Below are positions 1-7,380 of a stretch of 24,432 nucleotides of DNA, piece after piece. The translations under genes were made by a program, and so were the position numbers. The notes under the pieces were generated by a model. The model worked only from the letters and a program-made list of their open reading frames with translations. It was not told where the DNA came from and did not search any database. Positions within the stretch are counted from its first letter, which is position 1. Each line of letters starts with the position of its first letter. This DNA is from Aliicoccus sp041838435 (lineage in GTDB: Bacteria > Bacillota > Bacilli > Staphylococcales > Salinicoccaceae): the NCBI GenBank assembly GCA_041838435.1, contig JBGYPO010000158.1:1-24432 (forward strand). Direction: 5' to 3'.

Positions 1-1
1 C

Positions 2-400
2 ACCGGTTTCAACAATGTTAATATCTCCAAATGGCTCATGGTTTGGATGATGATCAATTTTCACAATCGTTTTTGCATTTGAAATTTCACCATCAATACG
101 TTCAATATTTGCAGTATCGAGGACAATAACGAGTGGTTCGGTTAATGTTTCAAGTGGATCCATGTAGCCTAAGTTCTCGGCAAGCGAAGGTACATCTTCA
201 CCAAATGCCCGAATTGTTTTAGAGGGGAAAATCTTTTGAAGTATTTCTTTCATACCTAGCTGTGCACCCAGTGCATCCGGATCAGGACGTTGATGACGCA
301 GAAGTATAATGTTGTCATGTTGATTAATCAAGTTTAATAATGGTTTGAAATTTGTCTTTAATGTGGTCAAGTTGTTAATAGCGTTTAAAATCACGGTCAT
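2..400 (-). CDS. nrnA: DHH-family oligoribonuclease / pAp phosphatase NrnA (5' part only)
   Basis: This is the N-terminal 133 codons of a leftward gene that continues past the left edge. NrnA-type DHH phosphoesterases degrade 2-5-nt RNA and 3'-phosphoadenosine-5'-phosphate in the cytoplasm using Mn2+. The visible residues match: a motif I with H36, D40 and D42 (RHQRPDPDALG), an aspartate at 95 (LDTAN), and the family-defining DHH at 116-118 followed by PNHEPFGD. The C-terminal DHHA1 domain lies outside the window. Start choice is uncertain: the AAAGGGTG ribosome site sits only two bases before the ATG at 400 but eight bases before an in-frame GTG at 394, so the true start may be 394. It is divergent from the YtpI-like gene, the same pairing as Bacillus nrnA/ytpI. 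Confidence 0.9.
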   Translation of the reverse strand, partial: MTVILNAINNLTTLKTNFKPLLNLINQHDNIILLRHQRPDPDALGAQLGMKEILQKIFPSKTIRAFGEDVPSLAENLGYMDPLETLTEPLVIVLDTANIERIDGEISNAKTIVKIDHHPNHEPFGDINIVETG

Positions 401-414
401 TTCACCCTTTAATA

Positions 415-443
415 TTTACTAAATTACATACTTAAATTATACT
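415..443 (+). promoter_or_regulatory. Probable sigma-A promoter of the YtpI-like gene
   Basis: TTTACT at 415-420 and TATACT at 438-443 are separated by 17 bases, 24 bases before the ATG at 468. The match to consensus is 4/6 at -35 and 5/6 at -10. This is a prediction from spacing and sequence only. Confidence 0.5.
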
Positions 444-467
444 ATATATTTGATTGGAGTTGTATTT

Positions 468-881
468 ATGGATATAGAATCAGTGTATTCACTCATCGTA
501 GCAATTCTTGTTACGTCGCTATTTATTACATTTGCAGTCTTTATCTTCTATAAGGTGAAGCAGATTCGTACAAAAGCATACCGTGGTGGACGCAAACAAT
601 ATTATAATTCTTTGTCTAGAATTTGGTTTGGCGCATTCATGGTAATCTTTGGTATCAACACGATGGTGCAGTTTCAGACTGCTGTATCATACATAATTGG
701 CGGTGTGTTTATTGTCTTTGGATTTTTGAATGTCATTTCATTTGAGCGTAGAAGAAAGCATTTCAAAAGTGTTTTGCCAGATGAAGATAGAGAGATCGAA
801 GAATGGGAAGAAAGCAGAGACAAAGATAAAATATTCGCACATTCGACAACAAAAGTTGCATCAAAAAAACGCGTGAAATAA
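468..881 (+). CDS. ytpI: YtpI-family small membrane protein
   Basis: A 137-residue protein with three hydrophobic segments at about residues 7-31, 52-70 and 74-92, then a charged C-terminal tail rich in Glu, Arg and Lys that is likely cytoplasmic. It matches the YtpI family by position (between nrnA and the DRTGG-CBS gene, as in Bacillus) and by topology; the family's function is not known. The start at 468 is preferred over an upstream in-frame TTG at 450 because TTGGAGT (454-460) lies about eight bases before the ATG. The last codons form the left arm of a terminator. Confidence 0.75.
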   Translation: MDIESVYSLIVAILVTSLFITFAVFIFYKVKQIRTKAYRGGRKQYYNSLSRIWFGAFMVIFGINTMVQFQTAVSYIIGGVFIVFGFLNVISFERRRKHFKSVLPDEDREIEEWEESRDKDKIFAHSTTKVASKKRVK

Positions 882-894
882 CACGCGTTTTTTA
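863..894. terminator. Bidirectional terminator between convergent genes
   Basis: Arms 863-875 and 882-894 pair around a 6-base loop: a run of A, then ACGCGTG, loop, CACGCGT, then a run of T. The A/T flanks give a U-tract on either strand. It overlaps both stop codons, so it serves the YtpI-like gene and the DRTGG-CBS gene facing it. Confidence 0.85.
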
Positions 895-2163
895 TTTGTT
901 CTCATATATTTGAACTTGAAGCAATGCTTTAGAGAAAATCGTTCTTGTGTTTCTTGTCACAACTTCTAAACGCAGGAATTGATGGCCAATATCAATAATG
1001 TCACCGCTTAATTGAATATTTTCATACAGTTGAACCACTTTCATCTGGGTCACATGGTATGAATCAATGTGATAGCTGTATATCTTTTTTGATTGTAAAA
1101 CTGTTCTCACCAGTTTTTCTACGAGTGACATAAAGCTGCTCTCAGTCAATGAACCAAACTCATCGGTCATAAGTGGCATCACCTGCACCTCAAGTTTGTT
1201 ATCACTGAGATCGATATGTCGCTCTATGACGTTATCATTTAAATGATCTCCAAATAAACGCCTCGGCACCATTTCCTTAAACACATCCCGTCTATGTACA
1301 ACGCCGAGAAGCGTCCCTTCGTCCACTACAGGAAGTATATTTAATTGTTCCCATGTCATTAACTGTCGCATCCGCTGAAGTGTTGTGTTTGGTTGAAGTT
1401 CAATATCTTCTAACGTAAAGTTTTTATAGTTTGCACGTGTCACAAGATGTAAGTCTCTGGATTTTACAGTGCCAAGATATGTTGTTTTATCGGTAAGTAT
1501 TGTTATTTTGTCACTCGGTATGAAACTTAAGTGGTTGGGTTTGTGAAAGTCGAGCACGTAGCTGTTTTCTTTAATAACGAAATCAACCGCTCGCACCATC
1601 TCATTGCTTAGCGACAAGCTGTAAATTTCTCTATGAATCGTTGATGCGACGGTAAATGTGTCATAAGGCGTCGATATTACTGGTAAGTTACGCTTACGTG
1701 CTGCATTCAAAATTGCCTCAGACATACCAAATCCACCCGTAATCAGCATGCCGGTATTGTTCGAAATTGCTGCCCGCTGCGCATCCTCACGATTTCCTAT
1801 AATAAGTAATGCACCCGCTTCTAAATAACTCGTAAGTGCATCAATTTCCATCGCACCAATAATAATCCGGCCGACACTTTGTTCAAGTGCGTCACCGGAT
1901 ATAACCTTGCCATCAATCATTTGTTGAATCTGTTCAAACGAAAGCTGCTTCGCATCTTCGATTTTATGCTTTGTCACCCGTATAGAACCAACTCTTGGTA
2001 TAGTTTTAACGAGACCTTCTTTTTCCGCCTGCTTAATTGCTCGATACGATGTACCGTCTGAGACGTCTAAATGCGACGATATTTGCCGCACTGATATCTT
2101 CGTACCTTCTTCAAGACTGTATAAATAATTCATAATCTTCTCATGCTTACTCAACTGCATCAC
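892..2163 (-). CDS. ytoI: HTH-DRTGG-CBS-hotdog domain regulator (YtoI type)
   Basis: A cytoplasmic 423-residue protein with four parts: a winged helix-turn-helix at about 1-62, a DRTGG domain at about 65-185 (GNREDAQ and GMLITGGFG segments), a pair of CBS domains at about 190-305 (second ends near LLGVVHRRDVF), and a hotdog-fold domain at about 320-420. CBS pairs usually sense adenine nucleotides and hotdog domains bind acyl-CoA-like ligands, so a ligand-responsive DNA-binding role is likely; the target is unknown. The gene abuts the upstream hydrolase stop codon with no gap and has no clear ribosome site of its own, so translational coupling is likely. The start is either GTG at 2163 or ATG at 2160. 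Confidence 0.8.
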   Translation of the reverse strand: MMQLSKHEKIMNYLYSLEEGTKISVRQISSHLDVSDGTSYRAIKQAEKEGLVKTIPRVGSIRVTKHKIEDAKQLSFEQIQQMIDGKVISGDALEQSVGRIIIGAMEIDALTSYLEAGALLIIGNREDAQRAAISNNTGMLITGGFGMSEAILNAARKRNLPVISTPYDTFTVASTIHREIYSLSLSNEMVRAVDFVIKENSYVLDFHKPNHLSFIPSDKITILTDKTTYLGTVKSRDLHLVTRANYKNFTLEDIELQPNTTLQRMRQLMTWEQLNILPVVDEGTLLGVVHRRDVFKEMVPRRLFGDHLNDNVIERHIDLSDNKLEVQVMPLMTDEFGSLTESSFMSLVEKLVRTVLQSKKIYSYHIDSYHVTQMKVVQLYENIQLSGDIIDIGHQFLRLEVVTRNTRTIFSKALLQVQIYENK

Positions 2164-2850
2164 CTATTCTTCGCTCAGTGTGTCTCCCGGGCTCAACACG
2201 CGCGCTTTATCGTTTGTTAATGTTACAAATTGTGACGCATCCACTTCGATATCAGGGAAAGTATTATAGTGAATCGGCACAGCAACCTTCGTGTTCAGCA
2301 TATTGTTCACCGCATATGCTGCGTCATCAATACCCATCGTAAAGTTGTCTCCGATAGGAATAAACGTCACATCGAACGGTCCATTAACATCTGATATTAA
2401 TTGAATATCACCAAATAGGCCAGTGTCCCCCATATGGTAAAATCTAAATTCGTCATTAGAAACAATGATACCCGTCGGCATACCTGTATAGTTCACGTGA
2501 CCTTTATCGTCTGTGTAACTTGAACTATGAAAGGCATGGACAAATTTCACAGTACCAAAGTCAAACGCTTTTTGACCACCGATACCAAGCGCCACAGTCT
2601 CAATATCAAATGATTCTAAATATCCTGCAAGTTCGAATACCGCAATCACTTTTGCATTATTTTTCTTAGCGATTTCAACCGTATCACCTACGTGATCGTT
2701 ATGACCATGCGTCAAAATAATATAATCTACCCAGACATCTGCAACTTCTAAATCCCCATGCGTGTTCCCATTGATAAACGGATCGATGATAACCTTCTTG
2801 CCGTTCGACTCGAAATATACGACAGAATGACCATGATATGAGATTTTCAT
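2164..2850 (-). CDS. UPF0173 metallo-beta-lactamase-fold metal-dependent hydrolase (YtkL type)
   Basis: A 228-residue metallo-beta-lactamase-fold enzyme. The metal-binding motif T-H-G-H-N-D-H is at 47-53 (H48, H50, D52, H53), with further ligand candidates in HAFHSS and YHMGDTG. These proteins bind two metals and hydrolyse an ester or phosphoester; the natural substrate is not established for the UPF0173 group. The ATG at 2850 is chosen because AAAGGAG lies ten bases upstream; a longer in-frame reading to 2916 has no ribosome site and would add a hydrophobic stretch foreign to the family. It is first in a two-gene leftward unit with the DRTGG-CBS gene and divergent from the gene at 2933. Confidence 0.85.
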   Translation of the reverse strand: MKISYHGHSVVYFESNGKKVIIDPFINGNTHGDLEVADVWVDYIILTHGHNDHVGDTVEIAKKNNAKVIAVFELAGYLESFDIETVALGIGGQKAFDFGTVKFVHAFHSSSYTDDKGHVNYTGMPTGIIVSNDEFRFYHMGDTGLFGDIQLISDVNGPFDVTFIPIGDNFTMGIDDAAYAVNNMLNTKVAVPIHYNTFPDIEVDASQFVTLTNDKARVLSPGDTLSEE

Positions 2851-2932
2851 ATGTAAAGAACTCCTTTTAAATAAATGATTTGTTATAAAATACATACCCA
2901 ACAATGATAAAATCATTCATGAGGTGAAGACG

Positions 2933-3523
2933 ATGAAACACATTCATTTAAGTGATACGATAACACATCAATATGAAACAGAAATATTTATGAATCAAAA
3001 TTTTGAGTTACCTAACATATTATTAGTCGAAGCAAAACACACAATACATCCAAGCATACGATACATTGCACTGAATTATGAGAAAGAGCCAGAGCAATTT
3101 TTAAATGAGCAATTAATGATAGAGGCAGCGCGCGCTGTGAGTGAATACTCGGCCGGCATTGTCGTTGATGCGCTGTTTACAAATAATTTTCATGCGTTCA
3201 ATCATAACTTTGTCGGGCAATTATCGAAGTTGCTCGGTAATGATAAGCATTTAATCATTGGACCACGGTTTAGCTTAGTCCCAACATATTTGCAGAGTAA
3301 AATTATAGACGAGTTCATTCAGTATGATGTCTCAGGGGTGATGTTTGATTTACGGGGCGTAAGTATAGATGATAACAGTCGCTTACAACCACTTGCGAAA
3401 TTATTGTTGCACGTAAAGAAACGCACCGAAATCATTCCGCTTGTTGATACGTTGTCAGATGCAGAGGCACTTGGTAAAGTGTTCCCGGTTAATATGATTG
3501 CGGTTGGAGTGAGCGGGGAATGA
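2933..3523 (+). CDS. Conserved hypothetical protein, alternating beta/alpha pattern
   Basis: I do not recognise this 196-residue protein. It has no signal peptide or membrane helix and is probably cytoplasmic. Its second half shows regularly spaced hydrophobic strand-like segments (GIVVDAL, LIIGPRF, SGVMFDLRG, EIIPLVD, MIAVGVSG) alternating with helices, which suggests a TIM-barrel-like or Rossmann-like fold; this is inference from pattern only. ATG 2933 follows GAGGTGAAGACG; an in-frame GTG at 2924 lies inside that ribosome site and is less likely. As I recall the order in S. aureus, a proline dipeptidase gene sits near this position, so this gene may be lineage specific. The downstream side is occupied by tandem repeats rather than a clear terminator of its own. 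Confidence 0.7.
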   Translation: MKHIHLSDTITHQYETEIFMNQNFELPNILLVEAKHTIHPSIRYIALNYEKEPEQFLNEQLMIEAARAVSEYSAGIVVDALFTNNFHAFNHNFVGQLSKLLGNDKHLIIGPRFSLVPTYLQSKIIDEFIQYDVSGVMFDLRGVSIDDNSRLQPLAKLLLHVKKRTEIIPLVDTLSDAEALGKVFPVNMIAVGVSGE

Positions 3524-3545
3524 TTAATTTGGCTAGGTGTGAAGA

Positions 3546-3796
3546 AGTGGTCTATCTTATTAGCGGCGGCGCTCGTTGTAGCAGATAAGTGGCCTATCTT
3601 GTTAGCGATGGCGCTCGTTAAGCAGATAAGTGCCCTATCTTGTTAGCGATGGCGCTCGTTGAGCAGATAAGCACCCAATCTTGTTAACGACAGCACTCGT
3701 TGAGCAGATAAGCACCCAATCTTGTTAACGACAGCACTCGTTGAGCAGATAAGTGCCCTATCTTGTTAGCGACGGCCCTCGTTCAGTAGATAACTA
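3546..3796. repeat. Tandem array of six 41-bp repeats
   Basis: Six copies, with the TATCTT or AATCTT landmark at 3553, 3595, 3636, 3677, 3718 and 3759: the first spacing is 42, the rest 41. The 41-mers at 3662-3702 and 3703-3743 are identical. Each unit holds two short inverted repeats: AGATA...TATCT (AGAT...ATCT in the variant copies) and AGCGA or AACGA...TCGTT. The period is not a multiple of three and no open frame crosses the array, so it is not coding. It fills the intergenic space between the hypothetical gene and the ald terminator. Confidence 0.95.
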
Positions 3797-3840
3797 ACAC
3801 TCACGTAACCTGAAGCAGCTTTTACACTCTAAATACAAAC

Positions 3841-3886
3841 AAAGAAGCTGAGAACCGGATATCGATTACCGGTTCTCAGCTTCTTT
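3841..3886. terminator. ald: Very strong terminator downstream of ald
   Basis: A perfect 18-bp stem (3841-3858 with 3869-3886) encloses a 10-base loop. On the minus strand it begins four bases after the ald stop codon and is followed by a T-rich stretch. The plus-strand side has a weaker T-run, so it may also stop transcripts entering from the repeat array. Confidence 0.9.
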
Positions 3887-3889
3887 AAA

Positions 3890-5011
3890 TTAAAGACTAT
3901 TCAATACATCATAAACATCTTCATATTCCAATCCTTGCGATTCAGCAACTGCTTTAAATGTAACTTTACCATCTAAAGTATTGATGCCTAGAGCGATTGG
4001 TTTGCTATCAAGCGCTGCTTGTTTGTAACCTTTTTTTGCAATCTGTAAGCCGTACATCATCGTTGTATTATTTAATGCAACTGTTGATGTTCTTGGCACT
4101 GCACCTGGCATGTTTGCTACAGCGTAATGTACAACATCATGCTTCACATATGTTGGGTCGTCATGTGTCGTAATCTTATCTGATGTTTCAAAAATACCAC
4201 CTTGGTCAATTGCAATGTCGATTACAACTGAACCTGGATCCATTTCTTTAATCATGTCTTCAGTAACTAAGCGTGGTGCACGTGCACCTGGAATTAATAC
4301 TGCACCAATTACAAGGTCGCTTGATTTAACTTCATCTGCGATGTTAAGTGGTGTTGACATCATCGTCTGAACGTTAGAACCAAATAAATCGTCAAGCTCT
4401 CTCAAACGCAATGGGCTTAAGTCAATAATTGTTACGTTAGCGCCTAACCCTGCTAAGATTTTAGCTGCGTTTGTACCAGCTACCCCACCGCCGATAATAG
4501 TAGCTTTCGCTTTCTTAACACCAGGTACACCGCCAAGAAGGATACCTTTACCGCCTTTAGTCTTCTGTAAAAATTCTGCACCAATTTGAGCTGCCATTCT
4601 TCCTGCAACTTCACTCATTGGTGTTAAGAGTGGTAAGCTGCCATCTGGAAGTTGGATTGTCTCATAAGCGATTGACACAACTTTTTTCTCGAGCAATGCT
4701 TTTGTTAAAGCTTCTTCTGGAGCAAGGTGAAGGTATGTAAAAAGAATTAATCCTTCTTTGAAATATTGAAATTCAGATGATAAAGGTTCTTTTACTTTAA
4801 CAACCATCTCAACATCCCATGCTTCAGCAGCCGTTTCTACAATCTCTGCACCTTGTTCACTAAAATCTTCGTCTGTAAAATTCGAACCAAGTCCGGCACC
4901 TGACTCAACTAAAACACGGTGACCGGCTAATATGTATGCATGCACACCACCTGGTGTTAATCCTACTCTATTTTCATTATTCTTAATTTCTTTAGGTACT
5001 CCTATTAACAT
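3890..5011 (-). CDS. ald: Alanine dehydrogenase
   Basis: Catalyses NAD-dependent, reversible oxidative deamination of L-alanine to pyruvate and ammonia, in the cytoplasm. At 373 residues it has the usual length. The N-terminus MLIGVPKEIKNNENRVGLTP is diagnostic. Substrate and catalytic residues correspond to R15, K74 (VKVKEP) and H95 (YLHLA). The NAD-binding Rossmann glycine motif GGGVAGTNAAK is near 175-184 and the second catalytic aspartate is D269 (VIDIAIDQGG). The ribosome site AAGGGAGAG is eight bases before the ATG. A monocistronic unit is likely, with its own promoter and a strong terminator; the adjacent usp gene diverges from it, the arrangement also seen in staphylococci. Confidence 0.97.
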   Translation of the reverse strand: MLIGVPKEIKNNENRVGLTPGGVHAYILAGHRVLVESGAGLGSNFTDEDFSEQGAEIVETAAEAWDVEMVVKVKEPLSSEFQYFKEGLILFTYLHLAPEEALTKALLEKKVVSIAYETIQLPDGSLPLLTPMSEVAGRMAAQIGAEFLQKTKGGKGILLGGVPGVKKAKATIIGGGVAGTNAAKILAGLGANVTIIDLSPLRLRELDDLFGSNVQTMMSTPLNIADEVKSSDLVIGAVLIPGARAPRLVTEDMIKEMDPGSVVIDIAIDQGGIFETSDKITTHDDPTYVKHDVVHYAVANMPGAVPRTSTVALNNTTMMYGLQIAKKGYKQAALDSKPIALGINTLDGKVTFKAVAESQGLEYEDVYDVLNSL

Positions 5012-5038
5012 TGCGTAAACTCTCCCTTTTTTCTTTAA

Positions 5039-5044
5039 ATTGTA
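5039..5044 (-). promoter_or_regulatory. ald: Possible extended -10 element for ald
   Basis: On the minus strand the sequence reads TGATACAAT, a TGn-extended -10 (TACAAT), 27 bases before the ald start codon. No good -35 is present at 17-18 bases, so this is tentative. Confidence 0.35.
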
Positions 5045-5101
5045 TCATAGTAATTTTACATAACATATCTTTATTTAGAAATAAAAATAAGCACCTGTTT
5101 A

Positions 5102-5110
5102 TGATATAAT
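5102..5110 (+). promoter_or_regulatory. Extended -10 promoter for the universal stress protein gene
   Basis: TGATATAAT at 5102-5110 is a perfect TGn-extended -10. The -35 position is A-rich without a consensus hexamer, which is usual for extended -10 promoters. A leader of about 40 bases with AAAAGGGGG precedes the ATG at 5159. Confidence 0.5.
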
Positions 5111-5158
5111 ATAAGTGAGAGAACAACTATTATAATTATGTAAAAGGGGGATGTTTTT

Positions 5159-5656
5159 ATGGAAATGTATAACAATATTTTAATTGCTGTTGACGGCTCA
5201 CGTGAAGCTGAATGGGCGTTTAACAAAGCCGTTGAGGTGGCGGTTTTAAACAAATCGAAATTATCTATCATTACTGTCATTGATACGCGTTCATTTGCTG
5301 CCCTGGAACAATACGATCGTAATGTTGCCGAGAAATCAAAAGCATATTCTCAAAACCTTCTTGACGGCTATGAAAAAATTGCAAAAGATGCAGGTATTGA
5401 AGAAATTACAAAGATTATTGACTTTGGTTCTCCTAAATCAATTTTACCTAGAAAAGCTGTAGAGAAAACTGAAGCGGATCTAATCGTCTGTGGATCGACT
5501 GGTTTGAACGCTGTTGAGCGCTTCATCATCGGTTCAGTTTCAGAATCGATTGTGCGTAACGCTAAAGTAGATGTACTTGTCGTGCGTACAGAATCTATCC
5601 CTAAATCGTTCGAGCCGGTCGTTGCAAAAGTCGAGGAAAACCCTGCAGTAGGATAA
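5159..5656 (+). CDS. Universal stress protein (UspA family)
   Basis: A 165-residue single Usp domain protein. It starts with the strand-1 motif NNILIAVDGS and carries the ATP-binding signature G-x2-G-x9-G-S (GSTGLNAVERFIIGS, about residues 115-129), so it is of the nucleotide-binding type. Such proteins dimerise and support survival in stationary phase or under stress; the exact partner is unknown. The tail after the last strand (VLVVRT) is about 20 residues longer than a minimal Usp and ends in a Pro/Glu/Val-rich segment. The AGGGGG site sits eight bases before the ATG; a second Met at codon 3 is possible. It is transcribed alone and ends in a good terminator. Confidence 0.92.
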   Translation: MEMYNNILIAVDGSREAEWAFNKAVEVAVLNKSKLSIITVIDTRSFAALEQYDRNVAEKSKAYSQNLLDGYEKIAKDAGIEEITKIIDFGSPKSILPRKAVEKTEADLIVCGSTGLNAVERFIIGSVSESIVRNAKVDVLVVRTESIPKSFEPVVAKVEENPAVG

Positions 5657-5664
5657 TTAATAAT

Positions 5665-5691
5665 AAAAGGACACCTAACGTGTCCTTTTTT
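5665..5691 (+). terminator. Terminator of the universal stress protein gene
   Basis: AAAAGGACAC, a 5-base loop, then GTGTCC followed by six Ts: a classic intrinsic terminator just after the stop codon. The A-run on the left arm lets it act for the leftward gene that ends at 5696 as well. Confidence 0.9.
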
Positions 5692-5695
5692 ATTT

Positions 5696-6148
5696 CTAGT
5701 TTTGTCTATCCATAAATTCTAGAAGCCTGGCATAATCCACCGGGCCATTCACAATGTTATATTGATCCATTTCAAAAAGGAGTACATCTCTTTCAATTAA
5801 TGAAGATATCGTGATGCGTTCATCATCATAAAAAACTTCAAACGAAAACTGTTCTTCGGGATATTCTGTTTCAAAATCTCTCCCGCCTTCTTTTTTCACT
5901 CTATATTGACTAAGAAAGCCAATCAGTTCATCGATTGATTCCTGGTCATTAAGTTGACTATTAAATGGGACATCAAGATTTTCCTTGTCCCGATCTGTGT
6001 AATGAATCTCCACAATTTGTTCTGCATCCAATACTTCTACAAGATCTTTCTCACGATAATCATTCCATCTCACGACAGCAAAAATAATAACACCAACAAT
6101 AATGATTGAGATTAAAGAAACATATTTCTTGTTTATGTGAATCAACAT
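5696..6148 (-). CDS. Small membrane-anchored protein of unknown function
   Basis: About 150 residues. It has a basic N-terminus (HINKK), one hydrophobic helix (about YVSLISIIIVGVIIFAVV), and an acidic extracytoplasmic domain of roughly 115 residues. The topology is that of an N-in, C-out anchor without a lipobox. I do not recognise the family. It lies 18-30 bases downstream of ackA in the same direction and so is probably the last gene of that unit. The start is unclear: ATG 6148 has no good ribosome site, and in-frame TTG codons at 6157 and 6145 are alternatives. A TATACT sequence on the minus strand lies just upstream, so an independent transcript with almost no leader is possible. Confidence 0.6.
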   Translation of the reverse strand: MLIHINKKYVSLISIIIVGVIIFAVVRWNDYREKDLVEVLDAEQIVEIHYTDRDKENLDVPFNSQLNDQESIDELIGFLSQYRVKKEGGRDFETEYPEEQFSFEVFYDDERITISSLIERDVLLFEMDQYNIVNGPVDYARLLEFMDRQN

Positions 6149-6175
6149 CCATTTCAAATAGTATAATTACATTTA

Positions 6176-7360
6176 CTAAGTCAGCCTGACGACGTCTCTC
6201 GCAATCATCAACTCTTCATCCGTCGGGATAATAATAATTTTAACCGGACTGTACGGATGATTCAAAAATACTTCTTCACCGCGCACTTTATTCATTGATT
6301 TATCGAAGTACACACCCATAAATTCAAGTCCGCTCACCACTTGCTCCCGCACAATTTCTGAATTTTCACCGACACCAGCTGTAAATATTATTGCATCCAG
6401 CCCGCCCATCGCTGTTGCATATGAGCCCATGTATTTATGAATCCGGTTGCCGAACACTTCAAGTGCGAGTATTGCACGCTTATTTCCTGCATGTGCTTCA
6501 AGCTCAATATCTCTTAGATCACTAGAAAACCCACTGACACCAAGAAGACCGGATTCCTTGTTTAACACTTCAAGTACTTCAATCGCACTTTTATTAGTTT
6601 TTTCCATAATGTAAGGAATTAAGGCTGGGTCTAAGTTACCTGAGCGCGTCCCCATCGTCACACCTGCAAGTGGTGTAAACCCCATCGATGTATCGATAGA
6701 TTTCCCACCTTTAACAGCTGCAATGCTTGCACCATTTCCAAGGTGACAGCTGATTAAACGCAGTTCTTCAAGCGGTCTGCCGAGCAGCTCGGATGCACGT
6801 GTTGTCACATATTTGTGACTTGTTCCGTGAAATCCATATTTACGAATCCCATATTCCTTATAGTAGTCATATGGCAAACTATATAAATATGATTTTTCCG
6901 GCATTGTTTGGTGAAATGATGTATCGAATACAGCGATATGCGGCACACCTGGTAAGAGTTTTCTAAATGCTTCAATCCCCATTAAATTCGCTGGGTTATG
7001 AAGCGGTGCGAGTTCACTCAGCATAAGAATATTTTGAATCGTCTCTTCATCAATGACAACAGAATCGTCATATATTTCACCACCATGTACAACCCGGTGG
7101 CCTGAACCTTCAATATCATTAATGGCGTTTATAATGTTGAATTCAAGGAGACGCGCGAGCATCATCTCGACAGCGGCTGCATGGTCTTTAAACTCTGCTT
7201 TAAGCACTTCTTGTTTATTATCAAAGTTTAAAGTAAATACGCCGTTGCCGATGCCTATTCTCTCCACAATACCAGAAGCGATTACTGTCTCCTCCGGCAT
7301 TTCAAATAATTTAAATTTAAATGACGAGCTCCCTGCGTTCATCGCGATAATTTTAGACAT
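6176..7360 (-). CDS. ackA: Acetate kinase
   Basis: Makes acetyl phosphate from acetate and ATP, and in overflow metabolism runs in reverse to yield ATP from acetyl phosphate. The 394-residue length is typical. Visible signatures: N8 in NAGSSSFKF (phosphate loop), the HRVVHGGE substrate segment, FDTSFHQTMP with the catalytic aspartate, the GTRSGNLDP segment with its arginine, and Mg2+-binding E382/E383 in PTDEELMIARD. GGAGG lies eight bases before the ATG. It starts 20 bases after the methyltransferase stop codon, the same ytxK-ackA pairing as in Bacillus, so the two are probably cotranscribed. Confidence 0.98.
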   Translation of the reverse strand: MSKIIAMNAGSSSFKFKLFEMPEETVIASGIVERIGIGNGVFTLNFDNKQEVLKAEFKDHAAAVEMMLARLLEFNIINAINDIEGSGHRVVHGGEIYDDSVVIDEETIQNILMLSELAPLHNPANLMGIEAFRKLLPGVPHIAVFDTSFHQTMPEKSYLYSLPYDYYKEYGIRKYGFHGTSHKYVTTRASELLGRPLEELRLISCHLGNGASIAAVKGGKSIDTSMGFTPLAGVTMGTRSGNLDPALIPYIMEKTNKSAIEVLEVLNKESGLLGVSGFSSDLRDIELEAHAGNKRAILALEVFGNRIHKYMGSYATAMGGLDAIIFTAGVGENSEIVREQVVSGLEFMGVYFDKSMNKVRGEEVFLNHPYSPVKIIIIPTDEELMIARDVVRLT

Positions 7361-7380
7361 GTAAGTTGCCTCCGAAATCT

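Noticed and set aside
3546..3796. CRISPR array
   Set aside because: The units are tandem without unique spacers: the whole 41 bases repeat. No cas genes are nearby.
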